Source: Rhizophagus clarus (Eukaryota > Glomeromycota > Glomeromycetes > Glomerales > Glomeraceae). Taken from it: a stretch of DNA of 64,000 nucleotides. Below, in pieces: positions 12,270 to 24,110 of this stretch (positions within the stretch are counted from its first letter, which is position 1; the number at the start of each line of letters is the position of its first letter). The notes beneath the pieces were generated by a model that ran no database searches, was not told the DNA's origin, and saw only the letters and a program-made list of their open reading frames with translations. A program made the position numbers and the translations under genes. Location of the stretch: NCBI GenBank assembly GCA_015698045.1, contig BLAL01000050.1:682001-746000 (forward strand), written 5' to 3'.

Positions 12270-12760
12270 AATTTTATAGTGTGAAAAGTTGCGCAAGTTT
12301 ACGTATCGTAATATTTTGTAAGTTTTCAGACCCGCCACAAGTTTGCGAAAGAGTAATATTTTGTAACTTTTTAAAATATTTCAAAATATTATGATATGCA
12401 AAGTTTCGTAATTTTACAGTTCGTAATATTCCATAATTTTACATAATATTTCGTAAGTTTCCAGACCCACCGCAAGTTTACGTAAGCGTAATATTTTGTA
12501 ACTTTTTAAAATATTTTGAAATATTACGATATGCAAAGTTTCATAATTTTACAGTTCGTAATATTGTGTAATTTTATTGTGTAATATTTCGCAACTTTTT
12601 AAAATATTTCAAAATATTACGATATACAAAGGTTCGTAATTTTACAGTTCGTAATATTTTGTAATTTTATTGCATAATATTTTACAACTTTTTAAAATAT
12701 TTTGACAATTCGTAATTTTACATAAATATTTTGTAATGTTTCAAAATTCATTTTTGTACT
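12270..12760. repeat. Left subterminal tandem repeats of the CATCAGG element
   Basis: Irregular tandem units built from TCGTAATATTTTGTAA and TTTTTAAAATATTTC words, with a period of roughly 60-120 bp. They mirror, in inverted orientation, the 50-bp units at 44945-45350. Such subterminal repeats are typical transposase-binding regions, but no binding protein is known here. Confidence 0.7.
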
Positions 12761-13211
12761 ATAAGTTTATATAATGTATATTTTATTAGATATAATATGA
12801 ATTAAATTATAAAAAATTACAAGTATTTATTACTATATACAGAATATATAAAAGTAAAAAAAGAAAAAGTAACGATATAATTAGATGTAAAAAGAAGAGA
12901 AACAGCTATAGTAATATTGGTATTAGATATAAAGATAAAAGAAATATTGTTAGTATTGTTAGTGTTGTTAATATTAGAGTAAAAAGAGTTAAAGAAATAG
13001 TAGAAACATGGATATTATCGTTAGTATTAAAGTACAAGTAAAAGAAAAAAAGAAAACGTAGATAGTATTGTTAGTATTACGATATAAAGTAACAATTAGG
13101 GTAAAAAACGCGTTAGTATTAAAACAATTAGTATTAATAAACAAATATTTCTATACTAGCAAAGAATAAACTAAAAATAAAAGAAAGAGGAAAAATAAAC
13201 ATGTTGTTGGT
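12761..13211. other. GTTAGTATTA-rich internal repeat region
   Basis: Degenerate short repeats (GTTAGTATTA, AAGTAAAAAGAA) without a coding frame. The same sequence continues after the inserted CACTAG element at 16586, which shows the two sides were once contiguous. Confidence 0.6.
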
Positions 13212-13639
13212 CACTAGTCGAAAAAGGACAATTCGGCCTAAATTTGACCAGGTTGAATATAGGTCAAATAACGATCTAACCTATGTCAAATTGAGGCCAA
13301 TTTTTTTGGCGCATTTAGGGTGCCAATCATCTCAAATTTAGAAAGAAAAATTCAACCTATATTAGGACATTTACATATTTATTCGACCTAAAAAAAAACT
13401 ATATTTGACTACTATATATAATCTGAATATTATTGATAAATAGGTCAAACTAGAAATTTTTTAAGGCCGAATAATAGTAGTTTTATTAACATTTATTTAT
13501 AGCTACATTTTATTAATAGTTACATATTATACATATAAAATTCTATTTAATATCTATCTATATATTATCATTCTCATCTATCCATCCATCCGCCATCCAT
13601 CTACAACCACTATCTATTAAGACCCATGTGGCAAAGAAA

Positions 13640-16140
13640 CGTGTTTATAGTTCAAAGCCAGACCAATTTTCTAAAAAAAAAATGGAAAGAAAAAAAATAC
13701 TAACATTTTTTAAGTAAAAACTAAAGGCTGTTGATGGTGGCCTAAGTTATACCTACATAGAGCTTTATGATCGCTTTTTTTGAGACTATTCTCCTATGAA
13801 ACTTTATCTGGTTTCAGTGAAGCCAATTTTCCTATAAAAAGAAAAAAAAATGAATATTAGTATAATATTTGTTGAAATAATATGAAAAAATTAAAAAACA
13901 TTTTTACCTGCAGGTATTCCATCAAAGACTTGAGAAATTATCTAAAAAAATGATCAATGAGTAATGATCGTTAAAATAAAAGTGAAAAAAAACACTTTTT
14001 TACTTACTAAAATCCAAGTCCAAACTTTCAAGATAATTACTACTGAATCACCTAAAAAAAAGAAATAAAATAAAACAAACTGTTAGCAATAGTTCGTTAA
14101 AATAAAAGTGAAAAGAAAAATTTGTTTTTTTTCGTTTACCAATATCCAATCGATCCCAAAAAAAATTTGAAAACCACCTAAAAAAAAAGAAAAAAAAGTG
14201 AACATTAGCAATGTTCGTTAATTACAAAAAAAAAATTATTTTTTTTTTACTTTGCCAAATACTGCATCCAAATGTTCGAGAAACCGGTCATCTAAAAAAG
14301 AATAATAACGAAATGTTAATAATCATTGCGAAAAGAAACAAAAAATGGACATTTGTCTACTGGATTGCTTACTGAATTTCCACCGTCCAATTCCTCACCA
14401 AGATCCTATGTGTTCTCTATTCATATGCTAAGAATCTGAAGAACTAATCGCTTAAAAAAAAGAAAAAAAAAAGAATTTAAGTATAGTTCCATTTAGGGCT
14501 CCGATCAGTTCGGTTCGGTTCGGTTTTTGCAAAAACCGATACCGAACTGAATTAATCGGTATCGGTATTAATGATTACCAAAACCGATCGGTAATTACCA
14601 AAAACCGAACCGATTTACCGAACGAGTTTAGTAAAAAAACGTTTCGCAACGTTTAGCAAAAAAAAAGTTGCGAAACGATTTTTTCTTATCAAATATCCAT
14701 AAAAAAACGTTTCGCAACGTTTTTTATTAAAGTGACAAAAAAAAATGTTGCGAGACGTTTTTTTTATATTAAATCATTTTATAAAAACGTTTCGCAACGT
14801 TTTTAAATAAAAAGGAAAATAACGTTGCGAAACGTTGTTTTCTATATTAAATTTCCGATGTAAAAAATGGTTCACAACGTTTTTTACAAGTTTGCAAAAA
14901 TAACGTTGCGAAACGTTATTTTTTTTATATCAAACGTTTATGTAAAAAACGTTTCGCAATGTTTTTTACAATGTTCGCAAAAATAACGTTGCGAATCGTT
15001 ATTTTTCATAATAAATTGTTTATGTAAAAAACGTTTCGCAACGTTTTTTACAAGTTCCGCAAAAATAACGTTGCGAAACGTTATTTTTTTTATCAAATCG
15101 TTTATGTAAAAAACATTTCGCAACGTTTTTTACAAGTTTCGCAAAAATAACGTTGCGAAACGTTATTTTTTATCAAATCGTTTATGTAAAAAACATTTCG
15201 CAACGTTTTTTACAAGTTCTGCAAAAATAACGTTGCAAAACGTTATTTTTTATATCAAACGTTTATGTAAAAAACGTTTCGCAATGTTTTTTTTTAACTA
15301 CATTATTTACGTTTTTCTTATAAAAAAAAACATTTTTATTATCGGTAAATCGGTTCGGTAAATCGCAAAACCGATACCGAAACCGAAAGTTTTGGTTCGA
15401 TAAATCATAAAACCGAAACCGCTCTGATACCAAAACTGGTCGATACGGTTCGGTAATTACCAAAACCGATCGGAGCCCTAGTTCCATTAAAGAAGGAACT
15501 AAAAAAATTAATTAAAAAAAGACAAGAATCTCACCAAAATTCTGAGTCTAGAGGTCAGTTTCCTATAGAAAGAAAGACAAACCGTAAGTTTTGTTAGAAA
15601 AAAAAAAGAAAATGATTAAAAAAAAATAAACTTAACCGTTGAAATTCCATGTAAGGTTCAGTTTTCTAAAAGAAAGAAAAACAAAACGTAAGTTTCGTTA
15701 AAGAGTAATTAAAAGAAGCTCTTCGTGTCCAAAGGTCGGTCGCCTAAAAAAGAAAGAAAACTGAATGTTAAGCGACATTTCATTAAATCGAATAATACAA
15801 AAACTACTCCCCCTTTCCCTCTCACCAAAATACTTTAAAGAGTTGAAGAGCTGTAAAAAAAGAAACGACTCAACAAGTTACAGATGTCTGGATATCCCAA
15901 AGAGCCAACCAGCTGTCTACAAAAGAAAAAAACAAACTATTAACAAAGTTTGTTAAAAAATTAAAGAAAAATAAGTTCCCTCACCGAATTCCAAGGAAGA
16001 GATCTGAAAGAACACCTAAAAAAAAGAAAGAAAATGAACTGTTAGAAACCGTTTGTTAAATAAAAGTAATTGGGAGAAAAAAAGAAAAACTTACTTGAAG
16101 TTTCGTGTCTAAGAAGACTGAAATAACTATGTAAAAATCA
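13640..16140 (-). repeat. Array of about 13 microexon-like blocks with palindromic introns (minus strand)
   Basis: Read on the minus strand, each module has a T-rich tract ending in TTTTTTAG, a block of 30-50 bases, then GTAA or GTGA. The spacer contains a palindrome with a CTAA core (for example AACGAACATTGCTAATGTTC). Clear blocks end near 14185, 14290, 14050, 13945 and, beyond the nested insert, near 15560, 15670, 15745, 15915 and 16015. The blocks are not obvious copies of one another, unlike the 53.9-kb array. No long frame runs through them. Confidence 0.6.
14494..15480. mobile_element. Fold-back element with hAT-like ends and palindrome array
   Basis: TAGGGCTCCGATC at the left and its inverse complement at the right, with GTTCCATT duplicated on both sides (14486-14493, 15481-15488). 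The 8-bp duplication and TAGGG ends fit hAT elements. The next 100 bases at each end are a CGGTTCGGT/ACCGAACCG-rich arm. The core is about ten tandem units in which AACGTTTCGCAACGTT and its inverse complement alternate. No coding frame. It sits inside an intron-like spacer of the CACTAG element. Confidence 0.9.
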
Positions 16141-16169
16141 GACATTTCGTAAAGGTTTTTTTTTAACAG

Positions 16170-16370
16170 AAGGTCGAGAGAAGTGGGAAAAGAGAAAGAG
16201 GGGAAAAGGGAAAGGAAAAGGAAAAGACGAAAGGAAGGAAAAAACAAAAGAAAGGAGAAAGATAAAGGACAGGGAAGGATAAAAGGATGTGAAAAACGAA
16301 AGAGAGGGGAGGGTAAGGAAAAAGAGAATGGCGAAGGAAAAAAGGAAAGAGTTTTGTTAAAAGTTTAAAA
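16170..16370. repeat. Purine-rich low-complexity block
   Basis: About 200 bases of almost pure A/G on the plus strand (GGAAAAGGGAAAGGAAAAGG). It lies in the right part of the CACTAG element; translations of it are meaningless Lys/Glu/Arg runs. Confidence 0.8.
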
Positions 16371-16582
16371 AAAGCATAAAGATCTTTTTTTTAAACTTTG
16401 ATTACATAATATGCAATGCGAGTTCACATGACACACAATTAATATTAAGTTCAACTATGATTTAACAAAGGTCAAATATATGTATAATTATTGATCATTA
16501 CTAATTGTGATCGAATAATTTTAATTTTGGTTGAATATAGGCCGAATTTCATTAAGGCTGAATATTCCTTTTTTGACTAGTG

Positions 16583-17823
16583 GGTATTAAGTAAAAGGAG
16601 TAAAAAAAACATAATTAGTATTATTAGTATCATTAGTATGGAAGTAAAAGTAAAAAGGAATAAAGGAAATATGGATATTATTGTTAGTATTACGACACAA
16701 AGTAACAGAGGTAAAAAGAAAACAAAAATAATTAGTATTAATAAACAAATATTTCTATACCTGCAAAGAATAAATTAAAAATAAAAGAAAGAGGAGACAA
16801 AATAAAAAATAAACATGTTGTTAGTATTAAGTAAAAGGAGTAAAAAAAAACATAATTAGTATTGTTAGTATCGATCGTTAGTATTAAAGTACAAGTAAAA
16901 AGAAATAAAGGAAATATGTATATTATTGTCAGTATTACGATACAAAGTAAAAAAGAAGTAAAAAATAATTATTAATAAACAAATATTTCTATACCTGCAA
17001 AGCAATAAATTATGAAATATATGTAAATATTCTGTATATAATTAAAAAATATTAAACAAAACTAAAGGATTAAGAAATAATAAAAAGAAAAGAAAAATAT
17101 TGAACAAAAAAATAAAGAAATAAAGAGACAAAAAATAAATAGGACAAAAAACGCGTGCAGATTAAATCACATGCAAGGATTAGCCTAATTTTGATTGGCC
17201 AGAAAATACGATACCGTATATGCAATCATGCACAATCATATCATGCAGATTTATTTATTTAATTATCAACAACGCAGGCATGACATAAATAAATCGTGAC
17301 TGAAACTTGTGTTCAATTTGTGTTCAATTTGTGTTGATAATTCTGGTAAAAAATTATTAATTTTGGCCAAATTTCGTTAAATTTGTTAAATTTGTGTTGA
17401 ATTTGTGTTGAATTTGTATTGCATAATTTTTTATTTATCACAAGGGGATGATATTTAGTAATTGCATGTATGTACGATGTACAAGATTTTTTTTATGATT
17501 TTTTTAAGAAATGTATGCAAAATATTTAATCAGAATATAATTGTTTTTATTTTTAAATATGATATATTGATATGAAATCAAAATAAGATTTTTTTTTATT
17601 AATCATGATATTTATATTTAAATAATCCATATCTGCACGAGATTTAATTAATATGTTTAATGATGAGAGTGTAATAAATTAAATTTTAATTGAAACAAGA
17701 AATAAAATCAAACCAAAGAGGTATTGTTCAAATTTTATTTAAAGTGACATTTTACAACTTTCTTTCTATCCAAATTTTTACTCATCCCAAAATCAAATTA
17801 TAAAAATCAAATCTAATCTAATA
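16583..17823. other. Internal repeats of the CATCAGG element
   Basis: 16586-16980 holds two or three imperfect copies of a unit of about 200 bp with GTTAGTATTA and AAATATTTCTATACCTGCAAAG words. 17300-17420 has short TTTGTGTTGAA repeats. No gene is visible until the Myb/SANT relic at 17824. Confidence 0.5.
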
Positions 17824-18017
17824 ATGTCTCGCCACACACGTTCATGTTATTCTCACTATAACGTCCATTGGAACTGGGCTATGATGGATGAGCTGGTTGA
17901 CATACGCTAAGATAGAAACTGTGCCTACCACAATGTTAATGGTAGAAGCCACCATGATTTTTGGGATTCTGTTGCCAATAGGTTCATATGACTAATATCT
18001 ATAATTTCTTTAAGAAA
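17824..18017 (+). pseudogene. 5' part of the Myb/SANT gene of the CATCAGG element
   Basis: The plus-strand reading from ATG at 17824 contains HWNWAMMDELVDIR, then RNCAYHNVNGR and HDFWDSVANR. This aligns with WTDAITEYLIRYRR, RNNYYHDIPGR and SEFWESLARR of the intact gene at 52575-53180. In-frame stops make it a relic. Here the first two exons of the intact gene are fused (no intron between RYR and RNN equivalents). The LINE array is inserted just after this point; the gene resumes at 44154. Confidence 0.75.
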
Positions 18018-18284
18018 GAATTTAAATTCAAGGCAAACACGGCATAGAAGTCTTTATCTTTATTAATTATTATTCATTCGATACAATTTAAACACATAAA
18101 AAGAAACTGAAGAAATAAAACTAACTAAAAACAAAGCTATATAGTCTCCTAGGTAAAAATAAAGTAATAAAGACTACGCTAAAGAATAATCACATTACAT
18201 TAAATTTTTCTAGATCTTCCCCCTTGATATATTCCAACCAAAGTAGAAGCAACTATGCTAACATAATAACGGATGACATGCCCA

Positions 18285-18665
18285 CTATAAAAATCGACAT
18301 CCCACCCTGCCAAAGCTGTTACTAAGTAGCACCGTTAGACGACCCATCAAACTCAATACAAGATTAAACTGAGGCAATCTATGGTCCATTGAGTTAGTAA
18401 ACCAATCCGGTACAAGGTCACGTAAAATCACGCAAAGGGTCAAAGGAGATGAAAAGGTGAAGGGCACACAAACAGTGTATTCAGGCAAATTGTAAGGCCA
18501 AGAGAAAGGGTTCATGAGATAAAGATAAAGACACACGAACAAAAAGAAAAAGAAAAGAAAAGAAAAATCTATAAAACAAAGAGTTATAAAGAAAAAAAAG
18601 AAAAGAAAAGAAAATTCTAATAATAAAAAATTAAAAATAGTAGGGGGGCAAAAATACGTATTCAA
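18285..18665 (-). pseudogene. ORF2 C-terminal remnant in short partner copy 1
   Basis: The second half (LPEYTVCVPFTFSSP ... GRLTVLLSNSFGRVGC) is homologous to the C-terminal end of the LINE ORF2 at 36249-36430. The first half is a Phe-rich low-complexity run from an A/G-rich tract and is probably not protein. It shows that the partner element retains the LINE tail, not only its untranslated end. Confidence 0.55.
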
Positions 18666-18681
18666 AACAGAATAATCTAAT

Positions 18682-19248
18682 TCAGATTATGACCAAGAAG
18701 CACGCACAAACGTGTAAGATGAAGGTTAGAAACTTCTTTGTTGCATAGTAAAATGAAACAAAGAAAAAGGAGATAAAAATGATAAATTGTCGTAAATGGA
18801 AATTTTTCCTGCGGTGTTTTTGGCGTTTTTTGGGCAGAAAAACCTTAAGCTTGGGGAGGAGCTTGACGATTGGTTCGATCATCACAGAATCTGCAGGAGC
18901 AACCTCGTGTAGATTACTCGATAAATCTAGATTACGTGTCCACATCGATAGACGCAATTCATCTGTAGTAATTTGCCGATGACAAGCGGCAAGAGAAAAA
19001 GAGCCGTCCAAAATCATATGAGAAAGAGTGACAACATTAGTAACGAGTTGAGCGTGTGTCGCAGGCTCAGAAACTATCAAAAGGTCAGTAACAAGCTTCG
19101 AGAGCAGCTTGCGGCATTTTTTAAAGTCATTTCGCAACTTATTGGCTTTAGCGCGGTTACGGCTAACCAAAGCTGTTAAAGAGTCAAGGTCTTCAGACGT
19201 AGGAGGTTCCATAACATTAGTAGAGGCCCTAACTAAGCCCTGAAACAA
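18682..19248 (-). CDS. ORF of the short LINE partner, unknown protein (188 aa)
   Basis: The frame begins MFQGLVRASTN and runs 188 codons. A helical, Lys/Arg-rich segment (NRAKANKLRNDFKKCRKLL) at about residues 30-50 could be a coiled coil or nucleic-acid-binding helix. The middle has an ITTDELRLSMWTRNLDL phrase, and the C-terminus is hydrophobic (IFISFFFVSFYY). There is no CCHC knuckle, endonuclease or RT motif. A homologue with frame breaks sits in copy 2 (35297-35830). A role as an RNA-packaging ORF1-like protein is only a guess. Confidence 0.5.
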   Translation of the reverse strand: MFQGLVRASTNVMEPPTSEDLDSLTALVSRNRAKANKLRNDFKKCRKLLSKLVTDLLIVSEPATHAQLVTNVVTLSHMILDGSFSLAACHRQITTDELRLSMWTRNLDLSSNLHEVAPADSVMIEPIVKLLPKLKVFLPKKRQKHRRKNFHLRQFIIFISFFFVSFYYATKKFLTFILHVCACFLVII

Positions 19249-19665
19249 GCTTAGCTAGGCAAAAAACTCGAGAAATAAAAGTAAAAATGATAAAAGTGTC
19301 TCTGAAAAAATGGACAGAGGGATCGGTGGAAAGAGTTTGGGATTGGCAAAATTTAAATTCAAATTAGAATTTAAATTCAAGGCAAATGCGGCATAGTAGC
19401 CTTTATTTTTATTAATTATTATTAAATTGATACATTTTACAAATCAAAATAAAAAGAAACAAAATAAAATAAAACTAACTAAAAATAGTTTCCTAAGTAA
19501 AAATAAAGTAATAAAACCATCCTAAAGAATAAGTCGCATTACACTAAATTTCCCTAGATCTCCCCCCTTGATATATTCCAATCAAAGTAGAAGCAACTAT
19601 GCTAACATAATAACAGATAAAATGCCCACTATAAAAATTGATATCCCATCCTGCAAAGGCTATTA

Positions 19666-20473
19666 TTAAGTAGCATCGTTAGACGACCTATTGAACCCAA
19701 CAAAATGATTATACCATGGTAATCCTTGAATCATCGAGTTCTTAAACCAATCAATTCTGGAGTCACGTGAAATCACGAGGTGAATCGGAGGAGGTAACGA
19801 AGAGAAGGGCACATACGAAGTGGCAGGCAAATTAGACGGCCGAGGAGTAGTTTTCAGTTTGAGAGTAATGTTCATCACATCTTCCCATTTACTTTATCAT
19901 AAGTACGCAGATTCCAAATGCGTGTTCTAAACTTTTGGATGAAGTTGTTGTGAATCGCGGCTACGACCTTCATAGCGGACTGTTTGGGGATAGATAAATC
20001 AACAAATAGATCAATAAAGGCTCTGGGTAAACAAACCCGAATGAGCGCATAAGAGGACCAATTAGAAGAAGAAATAGTCCAACAGGAAAGAGAAGAGAGC
20101 TTTTTAAGTATGGGCGTAGGGTCCAAGTCAGCCAATTTGCCAGCTTCGCGGAGCTTGGAAAAAAGGTGATTCTGGTAGGATTGTAAAATTTGATGCATAA
20201 TGGTACGGCGGTTGGCACAAAGGATGAGATGCATCAAGTCTTCTTTGCGATTACAGCATGAACAGCACGTTAAAAGATCAATATAAAGATCAGGACGGGT
20301 AATCTTCAATCTTTTCAGGAGAGGCAACTCATCGAGGAAAAGTTTAAATTTGAAAGTAGAATGTCTTGAAGCATGGTAAACTCAGAAGAAGGCGTCATGA
20401 ACCGGGGAAAAATAAAGGGTGAACCAAGTAAGGTCCCAATCAATCACATAGTTATCCCTGTTACATAAACAAA
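19666..20473 (-). pseudogene. LINE A ORF2, C-terminal part
   Basis: The frame 19875-20327 contains LLTCCSCCNRKEDLMHLILC, the CxxC...H....C cluster usual at the end of ORF2 in RNase H-bearing LINEs, then a helical tail (AAIHNNFIQKFRTRIWN). A frame change leads into the final segment (19666-19878). The CACTA element at 20477 separates it from the RNase H region. Confidence 0.8.
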
Positions 20474-20476
20474 AGG

Positions 20477-20710
20477 CACTAGTCAAAATCAATTCTATCG
20501 GGTACATATCGGGGACTTATATATTGGTGGCTAATCGGATAAATATCGGGTATTTTTACATATCGGGTACCCGATTTATTACACTTCAAAATATGCCTAA
20601 TTACCAAGACCCTGATATCTAAACTATTGGTCACCAATATGTTATTTAATATATATCGGGCACAGTTCTATCTTACACATATCGGGTACCCGATATGTGA
20701 TACAAATTTT
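20477..20710. promoter_or_regulatory. Subterminal CGGGTACCCG repeats, copy 1 left end
   Basis: Several copies of ATATCGGGTA and the palindrome ATCGGGTACCCGAT within the first 230 bases, spaced irregularly. Their clustering at both ends suggests they are protein-binding sites for mobilisation, possibly for the Myb/SANT-like product. That is inference. Confidence 0.5.
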
Positions 20711-21045
20711 AATACGTTAGATTTCATATTATATAACGTATTAAGAAATTTTTTAGAGTTTACTTTCTTTATAGATTTTTCTTTTTAGAAATTTTTAATT
20801 CGTTTAATGTAGTTAAAAAATTTTTATTGTCTTATTTATTGAATGCATTATCAAGTTTATAAATTTTTTGTAAAGTGTTTAAAAGTATAATTATTATTGT
20901 TAATATTTTTATTTTATTACGTATTTTATTACAATAAATTAATAAAAAAGTTACAGTCATTTATAATACAATTTTAAGAAAAGTTTGCTCAAACTTTTCT
21001 TAATCGTGATCACGTTAAGATCAAGAGGAACAAGGGAAACTGGAA

Positions 21046-21582
21046 CCTAAAATAAATAAAAGAAACGTTAAACTGTTTCTTTAATATTCAAAAAATATCC
21101 CTCCCTCTCTCCTTACATTTCAAGTCCGGAGTCCAGCAATCTGAAAAAAATAAAGAAAGAAATGTTAGTAACGTTTCTTTAACATTAAAAAAAAATCACC
21201 ACCCTTTCCAACTTACATTCCCAAGTCCGGTTTGTCCAAGAAGGCCGGCAACCTAAAAAAAATAAAGAAAGAAACATTAGTAACGTTTCTTTAATATTAA
21301 AAAAAAATCCCCCGCCCTTTCTAACTTACATTCCCAAGTCTGGTTCGTCCAAGAAGGCCAGCAACCTAAAAAAAATAAAGAAAGAAACGTTAGTAACGTT
21401 TCTTTAATATTAGAAAAAAATCACCACCCTTTCTAACTTACATTTCCCAAGTCTGGTTCGTCCAAGAAGGCTGGCAACCTAAAAAAAATAAAGAAAGAAA
21501 CGTTAGTAACGTTTCTTTAATATTAAAAAAAAATTCCCCCCACCCCTTCCAACTTACATTTCAAGTCTGGGAGTCCAGCAAC
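21046..21582 (-). repeat. Tandem microexon array, copy 1 (minus strand)
   Basis: Mirror of 53873-54507. Five full modules of about 95-115 bp, each with an exon-like block of 24-37 bases (GTTGCC.GCCTTCTTGGACGA..), then GTAAGT, and a spacer with GAAACGTTACTAACGTTTC, TTTCTTTATTTTTTTTAG. Confidence 0.8.
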
Positions 21583-22274
21583 CTAAAAAAAAAATAAAAA
21601 AAAAATTATGGTTTAGAAAATCGTAAAAATAGATTGATCATGATAATCAATGATCGTCAAATTAAATTAAAATGCCGAAACTATTGCATGTAAACGCCAA
21701 AAGGTTTTGGCAGTTTAGCAAAAATGAGTTTGATCACGTATTTTGAAAATGTGAAAGATTATTTCAAGATTTTATATTGTAAATTGATAGATTAGTTCTC
21801 TCAATTTGATCTATGGAAAGATTTTAATAACATTTTGGAAGAATCAGCGGTATTAGATCTGTCACGCCTAAATGTACCTTTTTTAAAAATTTATTGGGGA
21901 CATTTCATCATTACAATATATTATATAATATATGACGACAGATTGTTTATTTAATTAATACTTTAATAAAAAAAAAAATGAATGTTTATTGAATAAAAGC
22001 AATTTATTATAATAAGCTTTAATTACTTATAATTGAGGTATATAGGCCGATATTAAATCAAATTATAAAATAGTAAAAATATTAAAATAATAATTAGATG
22101 ACTATATAATATATATATATATTTAATAAAAAATAATAATAATAAAAGATAATAAAAAATAAAAAATAATAATAATAAAATAATAAAAATATAAAAATAT
22201 AAATAAAAAATAAAAATAAAAATAAAATATAAAAAATACAAAATAAAAAAAAAATAAAAATAAAAAAATATAAT

Positions 22275-22881
22275 TTACGGATTCCGAGGCCGCCGATGCA
22301 CAGTGTTTCTACGCCGCCTACGACTGTGGTGGTTCCCTAAGAAATATATATAAATTTAGAACTTAAATAACTTAAATATAAATTAAAAAAATTCTTAATA
22401 ATTACCAGGTCTGTCCCAAAACCTTGTGCAGAACTGCCTATAATATCTTTCTCCTTCCCGGGACCACCTTCCATTTCGCGCACCATTCCTCCATTCACAG
22501 AAATTCTAAAAATGTTAATACTATTAATTTTTTATTTTTTTTTATTTTTTTTTTATGATTTATTATTATTTTACTAACATTAAAATTCCTGACCAAGTTT
22601 CTCCACTTTCTTTCTACCTGTTGGCCAGTGAACCTCACGCGGAACCGTCTCCGAATTCTTCGAGCTAAGCTCTCCCAGAATTCGGAGCGGTCCCTCCTGG
22701 GTATGTCATGGTAGTAGTTGTTCCTTCTCCTTTACATTATTTATTTAATTTTTAGATCAGGAAACGTAAGAGAAAAAAAAACTAGAATATGATCAAAGTT
22801 ATTTATTAGTTTTCATTTAATTTTTTACCTCCTATATCTTATTAAATATTCAGTTATTGCATCAGTCCAATTTGCGGGCAT
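22275..22881 (-). CDS. Small Myb/SANT-like protein gene, copy 1 (four exons, 121 aa)
   Basis: Minus-strand exons 22829-22881, 22579-22729, 22406-22505 and 22275-22336 have exactly the same lengths as in copy 2 (53, 151, 100, 62). The frame is unbroken through all joins. Residues 1-70 form a trihelix/Myb-like fold pattern: WTDAITEYLIRYRR, then SEFWESLARRIRRRF, then FTGQQVERKWRNLVRNF. The C-terminal 50 residues are Arg-rich (NHHSRRRRRNT). Donors include GTTAGT. A nuclear DNA-binding role is inferred from the fold. It is the only coding gene I can recognise in the element. Differences from copy 2 are a handful of bases. Confidence 0.8.
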
Positions 22882-23689
22882 TTTAAGAAAAAGAATATAT
22901 AATAATAAAAAATAACGGCAACAAATTTTAAGAAAAAGAATATATAATAGAAATAACGACAACAAATTTATTGTAAGAAAAAAAAAAAAGATAAAACCTC
23001 TTTTTAAAAACAATTTTTTATCACCTTGTATTATTATATTAATTACCCTTCAAGAACATTTACGTAAATTGTTCTAATTTCTCAAATATGTTATGATTGT
23101 TATGATCTGTCTTCTTTATATTAATTATAATACAGATACGGATCTACAATACAATCAATCACAATGAACAAGTTAAACTCGACTTAAACTCAATTGTTAT
23201 GATTGTGATTCCAAAATATCAAGATAAAGGTCTTCTTTTAATTATATATCAAATCTAAAAAAGGTAAAATCTAATAATACAGATACGTAAATAAATAGTG
23301 TTTTTTATTTTGGTTTATAATAAGCTTTTGCCAATTATAGACTACAAATAAAACAATTACGGATCTACAATACATTACACAAAGATCTTGAGCGAACGAG
23401 TTAAACTCGAGTTGAACTCGAGTTCAAAGCGAACAATTTAAATTCAAAATAAAATATCCAAGATTAACAAAAAAGTTGGTAACGTTATAATGAAATTGGT
23501 AGTAAAACTTAATTTAATCATCTTTAATTAGGTATAAAAATTCTGATAAATTTAATAAAATCAGTGATTTTTTAATAATTTTATCAACTCAAGTTGAGCA
23601 CGAATAGTGAATAATCAAGTTTGTGCTTCTTCGCTAATATTGACTTGTGCATTCGATAGGTGACCGATTTTGTGGCTGATGTGGCTGAA

Positions 23690-24110
23690 TATAATATTAC
23701 CCAAATAACCAATAAAAATTGATAATTTTGTTGATCATGTGATTGCACGATCATTATTTAATTATTTATTTATCGTATTTTTTTTTTTTTTTTTTCAAAA
23801 ACTTTTTCTCTCTCTCTCAAATTTTTACTTTATTGTTTTGTCTAAAAAATAAAGATAAAGGTATATTTTTTGTTGAAATTTCTTTTCCCATTATTATGTT
23901 ATTTATAATATTACCCAAATAACCAATAAAAATTGATAATTTTGTTGATCATGTGATTGCACGATCACGATTTAATTATTTATTTATCATTTTTTTTTTC
24001 AAAACTTTTTTCTCTCTCTCTCAAATTTTTACTTTATTGTTTTTGTCTAAAAAATAAAGATAAAGGTATATTTTTTGTTGAAATTTCTTTTCCCATTATT
24101 ATGTTATTCT
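23690..24110. repeat. Tandem duplication of about 210 bp inside the CACTA element, copy 1
   Basis: A block with AATATTACCCAAATAACCAA, then GATCATGTGATTGCACGATC and a CTCTCTCTCAAATTTTTACT run occurs twice in a row (from about 23690 and 23905), and a third partial copy lies at 24180. The same duplication is present in copy 2 (51340-51760), so it predates their separation. Confidence 0.8.

Larger units (their letters stand above)
13212..16582. mobile_element. CACTAG-ended TIR element (CACTA-like, 3-bp target duplication)
   Basis: The left end CACTAGTCGAAAAAGGACAA and the right end, reading in as CACTAGTCAAAAAAGGAATA, are inverted repeats. GGT is duplicated at 13209-13211 and 16583-16585. The uninterrupted target survives as a paralogous repeat near 16815-16840 (GTTGTTAGTATTAAGTAAAA). 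The end sequence and 3-bp duplication suit CACTA/CMC elements. There is no transposase. The interior is a minus-strand array of microexon-like blocks, a purine-rich block (16170-16370), and a nested 1-kb fold-back element. Confidence 0.85.
18018..19378 (-). mobile_element. Short LINE partner element, copy 1
   Basis: The 3' end is at the left. It spans the GAATTTAAATTC palindromes at 18018 and 19367. The last roughly 300 bases (3' end) and the last roughly 65 codons match the LINE (VPFTFSSPLTL against VPFSSLSPLTR, then the GRLTVL.NSF.R.GC ending). The 5' end begins with the same CTCTGTCCATTTTTT as the LINE. In between it has its own ORF instead of the RT. It therefore looks like a non-autonomous, end-sharing companion that would depend on the LINE enzyme. 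Confidence 0.75.

Noticed and set aside
16056-16368. Lys/Glu/Arg frame and its antisense
   Set aside because: Composition artefact of a purine-rich block.
22053-22241. Phe/Ile/Tyr-rich frame, also at 53214-53402
   Set aside because: Arises from TTTTTATTTTT low-complexity sequence between the Myb/SANT gene and the microexon array.
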